In this document: positions 9,904 to 18,383 of the stretch, piece by piece
How the letters are laid out: the number at the start of each line of letters is the position of its first letter
Position numbering within the stretch: position 1 is the stretch's first letter
NCBI RefSeq assembly: GCF_964048965.1
Contig: NZ_OZ040189.1
Coordinates: forward strand, 2,480,001-2,544,000
Reading direction: 5' to 3'
Length of the DNA stretch: 64,000 nucleotides
From: Tenacibaculum sp. 190130A14a
GTDB lineage: Bacteria > Bacteroidota > Bacteroidia > Flavobacteriales > Flavobacteriaceae
Notes under the pieces: generated by a model
The model's input: only the letters and a program-made list of their open reading frames with translations
Told to the model about the DNA's origin: nothing
Databases searched by the model: none
Translations under genes and position numbers: made by a program

Positions 9904-9933
9904 AAAAAAGTAGCTAATCGTTAGCTACTTTTT
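9903..9933 (-). terminator. Hairpin after DUF4856 gene
   Basis: A 13-bp perfect stem (AAAAAGTAGCTAA / TTAGCTACTTTTT) with a 3-base loop, T-rich on both sides. It lies 28 bases after the DUF4856 stop codon. It separates the DUF4856 and imelysin genes, so the latter may be transcribed partly from its own promoter. Confidence 0.75.
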
Positions 9934-9961
9934 ATGAAATATTATTAGATAAAACTATTAC

Positions 9962-11158
9962 TTAGTTTACTGTTTCAGCTACAGTAAAGTTAAATTTAGC
10001 TGCAATCTTGTTTGAAATATTGTCTAACGTTGCAGGTGTAGTATTTTCCCATAAACCATTTCCTGTACCTATTAAATCATTTATGTACCCATCTACTTCA
10101 GCTTTTGTAAAGTAAGATTCTGTAGAATTTGGTTTTCTAGTAAATTGTAAACTATAAATAAAACCTAAACCTTCCGAAAGATCATGAAACGCAGATGCCT
10201 TATCTGTAGCCCATACTCCTTTTCCTGATTGTAAATAATATACCGTTCTAATAGCAATTACTTCAGAAATTTTCTCACGAATAATTTCAGCTTGCTCGTT
10301 ACGAACTTTATAATTTTTAGCAACGATAGCTGCTCTACCTAATTTAAATGCATTGTAAATTTCTGTCGCAATTCCAGCAAAATCAGAGTCTTTATTTACA
10401 CGATCTAAATACTTATTTAAAAAGCTATCCGCATCCAATACAGGTACTGCAGGGTTAGCTTCACCTCCATATAAATATCCGTAAGCTTCATCCCACTTAT
10501 GCTCCATCTTAGTGTAATTAGTACCTGTTTCTAAAGTACCAGCATCATTCTTAGCTACATTTGTTCCCTCATCTAAGACTAACGTACTTAAGTAATTATT
10601 TAACATTTGATCTACCATTAAAGCACCGATTAAACCTTTTGCAAAAATTTGATTTAACTCTACTCCTTTTCCATTAATGTATCTTGTAGAACCACCTCCA
10701 GACTCTTGTAATTTACCCGCTGTTCCTGCTACTGCATTCACATCCCAATTTGGGTAAACATCATCTACCTGCTCTTCAATCCAAGAATCAAATTCTCCTT
10801 TAATTGCATTTGCATCTACAGCATTTGCACTGAAGAAATCATTAGAAGCAGCTGTTTTACTTCTCACATTTTTTCCTGTAGCGTTTAAAGATGTATCAAT
10901 AAAATCAGGTTTCCCTTCTTCATGAGCAAACATTTTATCTATATCTTCTTCAGTCTTTGCTGTGTTTTTTAAAGCATCAGCAATTTCTTTTGCCATCTTA
11001 ATTCGAGTTGTTTGTCCGGAAAAACTAACAGTTGTATTTCCGTTTCTCTCAAATTTATATGTAGCAGGAGCAGTTACGTTATTTACTGGATCATCATCTG
11101 AACAAGATGTTAATACCACAGCAGAAACTGCCAACATTGAAAGAATTACTCTTTTCAT
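9962..11158 (-). CDS. DUF4856 lipoprotein
   Basis: Lipoprotein of 398 aa: leader MKRVILSMLAVSAVVLTSC with Cys19, then SDDDP. The start of the mature part (TYKFERNGNTTVSFSGQTTR) is characteristic of DUF4856, a Bacteroidota family of unknown function. The rest is mostly helical, with MEHKWDEAYGYLYG and a long helix rich in charged residues. It heads the iron block and has a complete consensus promoter. In this group of bacteria DUF4856 genes commonly sit beside imelysin, HTTM and TonB receptor genes, so a surface role in iron acquisition is likely but unproven. Confidence 0.88.
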   Translation of the reverse strand: MKRVILSMLAVSAVVLTSCSDDDPVNNVTAPATYKFERNGNTTVSFSGQTTRIKMAKEIADALKNTAKTEEDIDKMFAHEEGKPDFIDTSLNATGKNVRSKTAASNDFFSANAVDANAIKGEFDSWIEEQVDDVYPNWDVNAVAGTAGKLQESGGGSTRYINGKGVELNQIFAKGLIGALMVDQMLNNYLSTLVLDEGTNVAKNDAGTLETGTNYTKMEHKWDEAYGYLYGGEANPAVPVLDADSFLNKYLDRVNKDSDFAGIATEIYNAFKLGRAAIVAKNYKVRNEQAEIIREKISEVIAIRTVYYLQSGKGVWATDKASAFHDLSEGLGFIYSLQFTRKPNSTESYFTKAEVDGYINDLIGTGNGLWENTTPATLDNISNKIAAKFNFTVAETVN

Positions 11159-11191
11159 TTTTATTTAGATTTAGTTTTAATAAATTTTCGA

Positions 11192-11221
11192 CAAATTTAT
11201 AGAACTCTATCGTTTTTCCAA
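11192..11221 (-). promoter_or_regulatory. Consensus Bacteroidota promoter of the iron block
   Basis: On the minus strand, TTG (11221-11219), 19 bases, then TAAATTTG (11199-11192), exactly the TTG-N17-23-TAnnTTTG form. It lies 33 bases before the DUF4856 ATG and would drive the whole iron block. No clear Fur box was seen around it. Confidence 0.75.
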
Positions 11222-11257
11222 ACTTTATTAAGATTTATTTTAAATAAAAATTACACG

Positions 11258-11287
11258 TAAAAATAAAACACTGTTTAACAGTGTTTT
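11258..11287 (-). terminator. Terminator after the 5'-nucleotidase-like gene
   Basis: Stem AAAACACTG / CAGTGTTTT (9 bp) with a 5-base loop, five bases after the stop codon, followed by a T-rich tract on the minus strand. Confidence 0.7.
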
Positions 11288-11292
11288 AAAAA

Positions 11293-12846
11293 TTATTTCT
11301 TTTTAAGAAGTTCAATAACAGCCTTACGAATATCATACGCCATTTCATTATCATTAGGACGATACACCTGTATTACCCCTTCCGCTTTGTCTGAAAGAAT
11401 AGGTATATCTAATCCTTTTAATAAATAATCAGAAAAAGCAACTTTATATATTTTGTTACTATCAATTGGTTTTCCTTGTACAAGCCACTTTCCTTCCTTT
11501 TTAACAACATTATAACGCTGTAAATATGCTCCTGTACCTGCAGATTTTAGTCCATATTCTAACACCTCTTTTAACAAACTTCCTTTAATATCTACTTTTA
11601 AAACCGCTCCTCCGTAAGGTAAAACTCTAAAAATATCTACAACATTCACCGCTCCAGACAATTCATCATCTATCCTTACCGAACCTCCATTAACCAAAGC
11701 ACAATCTACTTCGTTATTATACGCTAAACTCATCGCTTCAGCAATTAAAACCCCCATATTAGTTTGTTCACTTCTTATCGGAGTTTCTCTTGCATCCAAA
11801 GGTTCTTTAGCTGTATAAATTACTTCGTAAGGATTAGAAACGATATCTTGAATCTTATTCTTTAATATATCTTCCCATTTACTAACAACAGCATTTACCT
11901 TTTTATCAGCTACTATTTTATCATTAATCTCTTTCAATTGAGACTTGAATCTCAGTTTTTTCGTTTTGGGATCAAATTCAAATCGATGGATGTAGGCTGT
12001 TTTTGCATTTGCATCTGCTTTCGCTATTACAGCATTTCCTACTCTATCATAACTATTTGTATGTTCATGTCCTCCCATTAACAAAGGTACATTCGGTAAT
12101 AATTCGGCTACCCTTTTGTCTTGACTTAAAGATAAATGGGTTAATCCTAATACAACATCAACCTTATCTTTAATATCACTATAAGATCTTTGTATTTCTT
12201 TATACATATCTCCGTAATACACATAATTTTTTGGGTTTGAAGGAATACAAACACTTATAAAACCAACTTTCAAAATAGATCCATCGGGGTTCTTAAATTC
12301 TTTTATAAAAGAATCTTCTAGATTGTGCTTGCTTCCATTTTGTTCTTTGTAAAAATAACGGTGTTCTCCATCAACATTGTGTAACACATTAGCAGAAATC
12401 CAAGCAAAAGAACTTTCATTAATTCTTTTTTGTAAATCTTTATAGCTCAAATCGAATTCATGGTTTCCAAAAGCAACCAAGTCAAAATTCATGGCATTCA
12501 TTACTTCGACCATTTGTTTTCCTTTCACTCTCTCTCCATCTACTTTCATTGTACCTATTAAAGAGGGATTCAAAAAATCTCCAGCTAAAACAAGCATTAC
12601 ATTTTTACTTTCTTTTAACAAATCTTGGTGCACGGTTTCTACTCTTGCCATACCACCATACTTACCTCCTTGTATAGGTGCTATTTCATATACATCGTTT
12701 AATTGTAAAATTGAAAAGTACGTTTTAGATGCTTCTTGTTTAAATTTAAAGGCATCTTCTGAAGTGTTAGTTACGTTTTTAGCAGATCCACATGCCAAAA
12801 AGATAGCAACTAATAATAAAGAAAATAAATATTTGATTTGTTTCAT
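11293..12846 (-). CDS. 5'-nucleotidase/metallophosphatase lipoprotein (UshA-like)
   Basis: Lipoprotein of 517 aa (MKQIKYLFSLLLVAIFLAC, Cys19). The N-terminal metallophosphatase domain has the metal-binding motifs LQLNDVYE (family LND), LAGDFLNPS, FGNHEFDL, a histidine in GLTHLSLS and GGHEH. The C-terminal 5'-nucleotidase domain (from about residue 345) has TNMGVLIAEAM, ALVNGGSVR and DIFRVLPYGG, close to UshA. It should hydrolyse nucleotides or related phosphoesters in the periplasm or at the surface to salvage phosphate and nucleosides. It starts 34 bases after the metalloprotease gene; a TAATTTTG box at 12866-12873 could give it its own promoter. The exact substrate is not decided by sequence. 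Confidence 0.9.
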   Translation of the reverse strand: MKQIKYLFSLLLVAIFLACGSAKNVTNTSEDAFKFKQEASKTYFSILQLNDVYEIAPIQGGKYGGMARVETVHQDLLKESKNVMLVLAGDFLNPSLIGTMKVDGERVKGKQMVEVMNAMNFDLVAFGNHEFDLSYKDLQKRINESSFAWISANVLHNVDGEHRYFYKEQNGSKHNLEDSFIKEFKNPDGSILKVGFISVCIPSNPKNYVYYGDMYKEIQRSYSDIKDKVDVVLGLTHLSLSQDKRVAELLPNVPLLMGGHEHTNSYDRVGNAVIAKADANAKTAYIHRFEFDPKTKKLRFKSQLKEINDKIVADKKVNAVVSKWEDILKNKIQDIVSNPYEVIYTAKEPLDARETPIRSEQTNMGVLIAEAMSLAYNNEVDCALVNGGSVRIDDELSGAVNVVDIFRVLPYGGAVLKVDIKGSLLKEVLEYGLKSAGTGAYLQRYNVVKKEGKWLVQGKPIDSNKIYKVAFSDYLLKGLDIPILSDKAEGVIQVYRPNDNEMAYDIRKAVIELLKKK

Positions 12847-12879
12847 TATGTAATTTTTAGCAAGCCAAAATTACAAATT

Positions 12880-13692
12880 CTAATGAAGGTATTTACGTGT
12901 ATTTTGTTTTATTTGAGCTCTAAACTTAACCAACTCTGGAAATTGATAAAAGAAATTTATTTTCTTTTGAGCAGTAGTTCTTGGTCTTTTAATCTTTGGA
13001 CGTAACACAAAAGCAGTCCAGCTCTCTACGATATCTTCTTCTGGACTTTCAGCCGCGTAATCAGTAATAAACTCAGTAAAATTATCCATATACAAATCTG
13101 AAAGTTTATCAACACAACTCGCTTCTGTATAGCAATGTTCTTTTTGAATATAATCCCATTCTTCTAACAAACCTTCTTTCTTCCAAAATAAGTTAACAAA
13201 TCTATTCATGTAACTATTTTTGTAAGCCTCTCCTTCGTGTGTTAAATACAACCCGTTCTCTTCTACTTCTTGCCTAGTAGGTCTAATTTGTTCTTTATTC
13301 AAGGTTATTAAGTGACCAAACTCATGCACTAATGTATATACAGACTCATATAATCTTCTACGATCTCTTGAATCAAAATTTACATCTTCAACATCAATTA
13401 CAAGCTGCCATCTATCATTTCCTTTACTCAATGAAACCAAGGCTCCTGTTTTTTCATCAGGACCGTCTGTCATTAACACTAACCTTCTTATATACTTTCT
13501 TAAAACCTTTTTAGGAAAAATCTTATTTAACTCACTCCAATACCTGGAAGCCAAATCGTTATTTATTGAACTATTTTTAATTAAATATCCATTATATATT
13601 TTCCATGTTCCAATCCTTTTCTCTTTACTTTGAGAAAACGATAACATCGAAATAGAAAATGTTAATAATGCGATTAAAATTTTAGTTCTCAT
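12880..13692 (-). CDS. Secreted putative zinc metalloprotease (HEFGH)
   Basis: Protein of 270 aa with a Sec signal peptide (MRTKILIALLTFSISMLSFSQ). A single zinc-binding signature, TLVHEFGHLITLN, lies near residue 122, preceded by the helix RRRLYESVY. Acidic stretches such as FTEFITDYAAESPEEDIVESW follow; one of these Glu or Asp residues may be the third zinc ligand. I cannot assign a MEROPS family. It lies six bases after the HMG-CoA lyase gene on the same strand, so it is probably co-transcribed though unrelated in function. Confidence 0.7.
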   Translation of the reverse strand: MRTKILIALLTFSISMLSFSQSKEKRIGTWKIYNGYLIKNSSINNDLASRYWSELNKIFPKKVLRKYIRRLVLMTDGPDEKTGALVSLSKGNDRWQLVIDVEDVNFDSRDRRRLYESVYTLVHEFGHLITLNKEQIRPTRQEVEENGLYLTHEGEAYKNSYMNRFVNLFWKKEGLLEEWDYIQKEHCYTEASCVDKLSDLYMDNFTEFITDYAAESPEEDIVESWTAFVLRPKIKRPRTTAQKKINFFYQFPELVKFRAQIKQNTRKYLH

Positions 13693-13698
13693 ATATCT

Positions 13699-14556
13699 TT
13701 AAAAAACTTCGAGTGCTTTGTTGTAAGCACTTTCAAAACTCATTGGTTTTATATTTGTATCAATACTATTACTAGTAAAGTATGATAATAATTTTTCTGT
13801 AGGCATATTACCTGTTAATTCATCTTTCGCCATCGGACAACCTCCGTATCCTTTTATGGCTCCATCGAATCGTTTACACCCCGCTTTATAAGCACTATCA
13901 ACTTTTTCAAACCAAGTTGTTGGCGTTGTATGCAGATGTGCTCCAAATTCGATTTGTGGATATTTCGGAATCAAATTCGAATACAAATAGGTTATATCTT
14001 CAGGTGTCGAACTACCTATAGTGTCTGACAAAGATAGTATTTTTACGCCCATATTCGACAAACGTTCTGTCCATTCTGCCACAATTTCCACATTCCAAGG
14101 ATCACCATACGGATTTCCAAACCCCATAGACAAGTATGCTACTACTTCTTTATTCGCTCTACCAGCAATGGTTAATATTTCTTTTAACGTATCAATAGAC
14201 TCTTCTATTGTCTTGTGTGTATTCCTCATCTGAAAATTTTCAGATATTGAAAACGGATATCCCAAATAATGAATCTCTTCAAATTGAGAGGCATCATTTG
14301 CTCCTCTTACATTCGCAACAATAGCCAATAATTTACTAATTGTTGATGATAAATCCAACTTTTTTAACACTTCAGCAGTATCTTTCATCTGCGGAATTGC
14401 CTTCGGGGAAACAAAACTCCCAAAATCTATCGTGTCGAATCCAACTTTTAATAAAGCATTTATATATTTCGCTTTTGCCTCTGTCGGTATAAAATGACTT
14501 TTAATACCTTGCATAGCGTCTCTCGGACACTCTATGATTTTGACTTTCTCAACCAT
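13699..14556 (-). CDS. Hydroxymethylglutaryl-CoA lyase
   Basis: Cytosolic enzyme that splits HMG-CoA into acetoacetate and acetyl-CoA in leucine and ketone-body breakdown. It is a TIM-barrel of the HMGL family. The start is chosen at MVEKVKIIECPRDAMQG (285 aa): the in-frame ATG 24 bases earlier lies before a TATATTTG box that is a good -7 element, so the longer form is unlikely. Family marks are the N-terminal ECPRDAMQG (the usual ERDG-type motif, here RDA), FGSFVSPKAIPQM, the metal-site GAHLHTT, and GYGGCPMAKDELTGN with the catalytic cysteine loop. It heads the run of minus-strand genes to 11.3 kb. Confidence 0.88.
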   Translation of the reverse strand: MVEKVKIIECPRDAMQGIKSHFIPTEAKAKYINALLKVGFDTIDFGSFVSPKAIPQMKDTAEVLKKLDLSSTISKLLAIVANVRGANDASQFEEIHYLGYPFSISENFQMRNTHKTIEESIDTLKEILTIAGRANKEVVAYLSMGFGNPYGDPWNVEIVAEWTERLSNMGVKILSLSDTIGSSTPEDITYLYSNLIPKYPQIEFGAHLHTTPTTWFEKVDSAYKAGCKRFDGAIKGYGGCPMAKDELTGNMPTEKLLSYFTSNSIDTNIKPMSFESAYNKALEVF

Positions 14557-14691
14557 TGTGCCAAATATAAGTAAAATCATTAAAAATTGTAAGCTTTATA
14601 TTAGGTTAATTCATTGGCAACAAATTAGAGAAATTATTTATTTTTATAAAAAAGTGTCACACATCAAAAATATCCTTGTCTATTAAATAGA

Positions 14692-15273
14692 ATGATTTCA
14701 TTAGAGTCGAAAAAGACACATATTAATCAACTAATCGAACGCTGCAAACTAAACGATAAAAATGCACAAATGCTTGTGTACAATAGCTACTATAAGGCTA
14801 TGTTTAACACTTCATTTCGTATTTTAAAAGATGAATTTGAAGCAGAAGATATCATGCAGGAAGCTTTTTTAACTGCATTTACTAAGTTAGACACCTTTAA
14901 AGGAGAAGTTACATTTGGAGCCTGGCTAAAAAGAATTGTAATTAATAAAAGTTTAACACAACTGAAAAAGAACAATCGTTACGACGAAGTAAAAATGGAA
15001 GTTATCTCTAATGATAGCCTTGATGAAGAAGAAACGAACATAAATTATAACTCGTTGGATGTTAAATATGTATTACGAACAATTCAACAACTAAAAGATA
15101 ACTATAGAATCGTACTTAATTTAAATTTAATTGAAGGGTATGATTATGAAGAAATAGCTCAAATACTCAACTATACAAACGAAAATGTGCGTACAACAGT
15201 ATCTAGAGCAAAGAAAAAATTAAAACAGATTTTATTATCTGAAACTAATAAAACACAAGTATATGGAGGATAA
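14692..15273 (+). CDS. RNA polymerase sigma factor, ECF type
   Basis: Sigma-70 family protein of 193 aa. Region 2 is LVYNSYYKAMFNTSFRILKD followed by EDIMQEAFLTAFTKL, the -10 recognition and core-binding part. Region 4 (from about residue 130) has YEEIAQILNYTNENVRTTVS, a helix-turn-helix for the -35. There is no region 1 or 3, as usual for ECF factors. Its last 11 bases overlap the next gene, a membrane-anchored likely anti-sigma protein, and a DUF4097 protein follows, so this looks like an envelope stress module controlling surface proteins. Confidence 0.92.
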   Translation: MISLESKKTHINQLIERCKLNDKNAQMLVYNSYYKAMFNTSFRILKDEFEAEDIMQEAFLTAFTKLDTFKGEVTFGAWLKRIVINKSLTQLKKNNRYDEVKMEVISNDSLDEEETNINYNSLDVKYVLRTIQQLKDNYRIVLNLNLIEGYDYEEIAQILNYTNENVRTTVSRAKKKLKQILLSETNKTQVYGG

Positions 15274-15796
15274 ACTACATACTTATTTTTCTGAAAATGA
15301 TTTCGACATACTAGAGCCTCATTCAGGTCATATAGATCGTTTTCAAAGAAAATTAGAACAACAACAAAAGAACACCAAGAAAACCTCTTGGAGATGGTTG
15401 AGTGTTGCTGCCTCAGTGATCTTATTATTAGGTTTTTATTTAGGAAGTATTCAAAAAACGGAAACCTTTGATTTAACCACTGTATCACCTAAAATGGCAG
15501 AAGCTGAGAGCTTTTTCGTTTCTACCATAAACCAAGAATTAAAGGAAATAGAAAAGTACAGAACTATTGAAACCGAAGTACTTATTGAAGACACCTTAGA
15601 CCAAATAGAGGAACTAGAAGAACAATACAAAGCTTTTATCATCGATTTAAAATCGAACGAAAATAAAAAACAAATAATTAAAGGTATAATAGCAAACTAT
15701 CAACAAAGATTAACCTTACTTGAAGAACTATTATCTCAATTAGAAAACAACGAAAACCCTAACAATTTTGAAATTAATTACGATGAAGTCATTTAA
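15263..15796 (+). CDS. Membrane-anchored probable anti-sigma protein
   Basis: No named family recognised. The 177-aa protein has a short cytoplasmic N-terminus (MEDKLHTYFSENDFDILEPH), one transmembrane helix (WLSVAASVILLLGFYLGSI, about residues 47-65) and a long helical periplasmic part rich in Glu and Lys, with a probable coiled coil (DQIEELEEQYKAFIIDLKSN). This plan, with its overlap of the sigma gene, is the classical arrangement of an anti-sigma factor. The role rests on position and topology, not on a recognised zinc-binding or RsgI-type domain. Confidence 0.6.
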   Translation: MEDKLHTYFSENDFDILEPHSGHIDRFQRKLEQQQKNTKKTSWRWLSVAASVILLLGFYLGSIQKTETFDLTTVSPKMAEAESFFVSTINQELKEIEKYRTIETEVLIEDTLDQIEELEEQYKAFIIDLKSNENKKQIIKGIIANYQQRLTLLEELLSQLENNENPNNFEINYDEVI

Positions 15797-16871
15797 TATT
15801 ATATTCTTATTTCTGTTAATTCCATTTGTTTCGTTTGCTACAAATGATAACAATGGGTTAAAAAAACACGAAAAAACAAAAACCATTAAGAAGAATTTTT
15901 CTGTAAACTCGAACGCAACTGTATTTTTAAAGAATAAATATGGTAATTTGAATGTTACTACATGGAATGAAAACAAGGTTGACATTACGGTAAAAATTAC
16001 TGTAAAAGGAAACAGTTTAAGTAAAGTAGAAGACAAATTAGACGGTATTGACGTTATTTTTGAAGCTTCTGAAAACTTAGTAGAAGCACGTACTACTATA
16101 GAAAGTACAAAATCTAATTGGTCTTTTTGGGGTAGCAATAATAATATCAACTATCAGATTAATTATTATGTAAAAATGCCTAAAACCAATAATGCAGATT
16201 TTCACAATAAATATGGAAACATTGAACTTGATGAAATTGAAGGTAAGACCAATATTAATTGTGATTATGGTAAAATAGAAATTGATAAACTTTTAAATTC
16301 GTCGAATACTATTGATTTAGATTATTGTTCTGCCTCTGAAATTAATTTCATGGAGTCGGGGAATGTAAACATTGATTATTCTAAATTAAAAATTAATACA
16401 ACAACTTCTACGAAAGTAAATTCAGATTATTCAACTGTTCGTATTGGTACTTCAGAAAATGTTGATTTTAACTGTGACTATGGTAGTATCGTTATTAATG
16501 AAGCTACTAACATTAATGGAAATTCTGATTATGCAGGAATGAAAATTGGAACTTTAAAAAAGAATTTAAAAATTAGTACCGACTATGGAGGAATTAAAAT
16601 TTTAAATTTAGCTAACGGATTTGAAAATGTTACAATCGACGGAAGTTATGCCGGCATAAAAATACTAACCAACGAATCAAATAGTTTTAGTTTTAAGATG
16701 GATTTAGGCTATGCTGGCTTTAGCTACCCGGATGATAATGTAGATCTAACAAAAAGTATTAAAAAGAGTACTAAAAAGTATTATGAAGGTACTTTTGGAA
16801 ACGCTAGCTCTAACTCTTCGATTAATGTTAAATCAAGATATGGAAGTGTATCATTAAAAGTTAACGACTAA
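15783..16871 (+). CDS. DUF4097-type beta-repeat secreted protein
   Basis: The start chosen is the ATG at 15783 (MKSFNIIFLFLLIPFVSFA, a good signal peptide), 14 bases inside the previous gene; an upstream in-frame ATG at 15768 would spoil the leader. The 362-aa protein is built from beta repeats about 20-25 residues long with a recurring DYG or YG turn: NKYGNLNVTTW, NKYGNIELDEIEG, CDYGKIEID, CDYGSIVINEA, TDYGGIKILNLA, SRYGSVSLKV. This is the pattern of DUF4097 (beta-helix or stacked sheet) proteins. Third gene of the sigma operon, probably a target or sensor of the envelope response. Confidence 0.75.
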   Translation: MKSFNIIFLFLLIPFVSFATNDNNGLKKHEKTKTIKKNFSVNSNATVFLKNKYGNLNVTTWNENKVDITVKITVKGNSLSKVEDKLDGIDVIFEASENLVEARTTIESTKSNWSFWGSNNNINYQINYYVKMPKTNNADFHNKYGNIELDEIEGKTNINCDYGKIEIDKLLNSSNTIDLDYCSASEINFMESGNVNIDYSKLKINTTTSTKVNSDYSTVRIGTSENVDFNCDYGSIVINEATNINGNSDYAGMKIGTLKKNLKISTDYGGIKILNLANGFENVTIDGSYAGIKILTNESNSFSFKMDLGYAGFSYPDDNVDLTKSIKKSTKKYYEGTFGNASSNSSINVKSRYGSVSLKVND

Positions 16872-17518
16872 CTTTTTTCCAATATCATAGCTCTACATAT
16901 TAAATATCGAGCTATATAATAAATAGAAGTATAAACAATTACATATCCTAAGTTGTAATCTAGATATTTATTATATGCTATTAAAATATCTGCAACTACA
17001 ATTAACAAAATACCCAATAAAAAGTATTTGTTTCTAAGATTCATTTTGTTCAAATAATTCAAGAATGAAAAGAGAATCATTGTTGCAGAGGTTAACCCTA
17101 GTAATAAAAAAGAAGAAGAAATTTCTTCTAAATACGGTCTCAATAATACATAAAAAATAATAAACAAGCCAAAACTTGGAACCATATAAAACAGTAAGGT
17201 TTTTATATCAGTATCTTTTAGTGCCCTTCTAGATATAATTATATACAAAACCCTGTTTAATAACAAAAGTAAAACACCAAAAAGTAAAAAACTGTCTTCA
17301 AAAATTAAAAAAGTATCAGATGCTATAGAACTTAGCAACAAAAGTAAATACCAATAATTGATTTTTTTTGATACAGTTAAATATAAAAAGGACAAAGACA
17401 ATAATGCCGTAACTTTTATAGTCATTTCCATCAATTGGTCTCCCCTATCAATAAAAAAGAAGGATACAAAACAAGCTATAAAGTAAACTGTGCTATATGT
17501 TTTAAGGTAAAAAGGCAT
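16868..17518 (-). CDS. YhhN-like membrane protein (lysoplasmalogenase family)
   Basis: Integral membrane protein of 216 aa, about eight transmembrane helices and short loops. Charged residues sit in places typical of the YhhN/TMEM86 family, such as SSIASDTFLIF, LLNRVLYIII and VVADILIAYNKYL. Members hydrolyse lysoplasmalogens; that activity is not certain here. It is convergent with the DUF4097 gene (4-base overlap of the 3' ends). The divergent DUF2807 gene starts 51 bases away. Confidence 0.65.
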   Translation of the reverse strand: MPFYLKTYSTVYFIACFVSFFFIDRGDQLMEMTIKVTALLSLSFLYLTVSKKINYWYLLLLLSSIASDTFLIFEDSFLLFGVLLLLLNRVLYIIISRRALKDTDIKTLLFYMVPSFGLFIIFYVLLRPYLEEISSSFLLLGLTSATMILFSFLNYLNKMNLRNKYFLLGILLIVVADILIAYNKYLDYNLGYVIVYTSIYYIARYLICRAMILEKS

Positions 17519-17569
17519 ACGTAATGTCTATAAATATATAATATAATTTTAACATAACTTAAATAAAAA

Positions 17570-18298
17570 ATGAAAAAACAACTGCTTACTCTAATTCTAA
17601 TTGCAACCACAATTACTGCAACTTCGCAAAGTTGGTGGAATTCAAAAAAGATTAAAGGAAATGGTAAAGTAATTACCAAAACAAGAACTGTAGGAAGCTT
17701 CGATGAAGTAGCCGTTGGAGGATCTTTCGACGTTAATCTAGTGCAAGGTAAAGAAGGAAATATTACTTTAGAAGGTGAAGAAAACATTTTACCTTATATC
17801 GTAACTGAAGTTAAAGGAGGAACTCTTAAAATTAAGTTTAAAAGCAACACAAATATTAATACTACTAGAAGGTTATTAGTTACTGTTGCTTTTGATAAAA
17901 TTGACGGAATATCTTTAGGAGGCTCTGGAAATGTAACCTCACAAAAAGTAATCAAAGCTGAAAGTGTTTCTTTAAATCTAGGAGGTTCTGGAAGTATTAT
18001 TGCTGATGTTGACGCCGACACTACTAAAGCTTCTATAGGTGGCTCAGGAAACATTAAGATAGAAGGTAAAACAGACAATTTTAAATGTTCTATTGCTGGG
18101 TCTGGAAGTATCAAAGCTTATGAACTACAAGCAAAAAATTTAAAAGCGAACATTGCTGGGTCTGGTAGTGTTAAAACTACTGTAAGTACTCGCATTAAAG
18201 CTACTGTTGCTGGTTCTGGAAGTGTTTACTATAAAGGAAATCCTAAATATGTAGATACAAACTCTATTGGCTCAGGAGATGTTATTGATAGAAACTAA
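17570..18298 (+). CDS. DUF2807 (head GIN domain) secreted protein
   Basis: Secreted protein of 242 aa, signal peptide MKKQLLTLILIATTITATSQ. The first part (VGSFDEVAVGGSFDVNLVQG, then LEGEENILPYI) is the head GIN/DUF2807 signature. The rest is a series of short strands each ending in a Gly-Ser-Gly turn: LGGSGNVTS, LGGSGSIIAD, IGGSGNIKIE, IAGSGSIKAY, IAGSGSVKTT, VAGSGSVYYK, IGSGDVI. Such repeats fold as a beta-helix. Function unknown; it lies near a DUF4097 gene of similar build, which suggests both act at the envelope. Confidence 0.85.
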   Translation: MKKQLLTLILIATTITATSQSWWNSKKIKGNGKVITKTRTVGSFDEVAVGGSFDVNLVQGKEGNITLEGEENILPYIVTEVKGGTLKIKFKSNTNINTTRRLLVTVAFDKIDGISLGGSGNVTSQKVIKAESVSLNLGGSGSIIADVDADTTKASIGGSGNIKIEGKTDNFKCSIAGSGSIKAYELQAKNLKANIAGSGSVKTTVSTRIKATVAGSGSVYYKGNPKYVDTNSIGSGDVIDRN

Positions 18299-18326
18299 AC
18301 GTTTATAAAACAAAACACTGCTATTA

Positions 18327-18360
18327 AAAAACTCCAACAAAATATTTTGTTGGAGTTTTT
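18327..18360. terminator. Bidirectional terminator
   Basis: A perfect 34-base palindrome (AAAAACTCCAACAAAAT and its complement) with A-run and T-run at its ends. It lies between the convergent DUF2807 and valS genes and can serve both. Confidence 0.85.
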
Positions 18361-18383
18361 ATATTTTAAATACTATGAAATCT

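Noticed and set aside
14543..14565. TTGGCAC-N5-TTGA at the HMG-CoA lyase start, sigma54-like
   Set aside because: The -12 pair is GA and the start would fall inside the coding sequence; the overlapping TATATTTG box explains the site better.
17900..18290. DNA repeats with glycine-serine codons in the DUF2807 gene
   Set aside because: They follow the protein's beta-helix turns with varied codons, so they are protein repeats and not a satellite.
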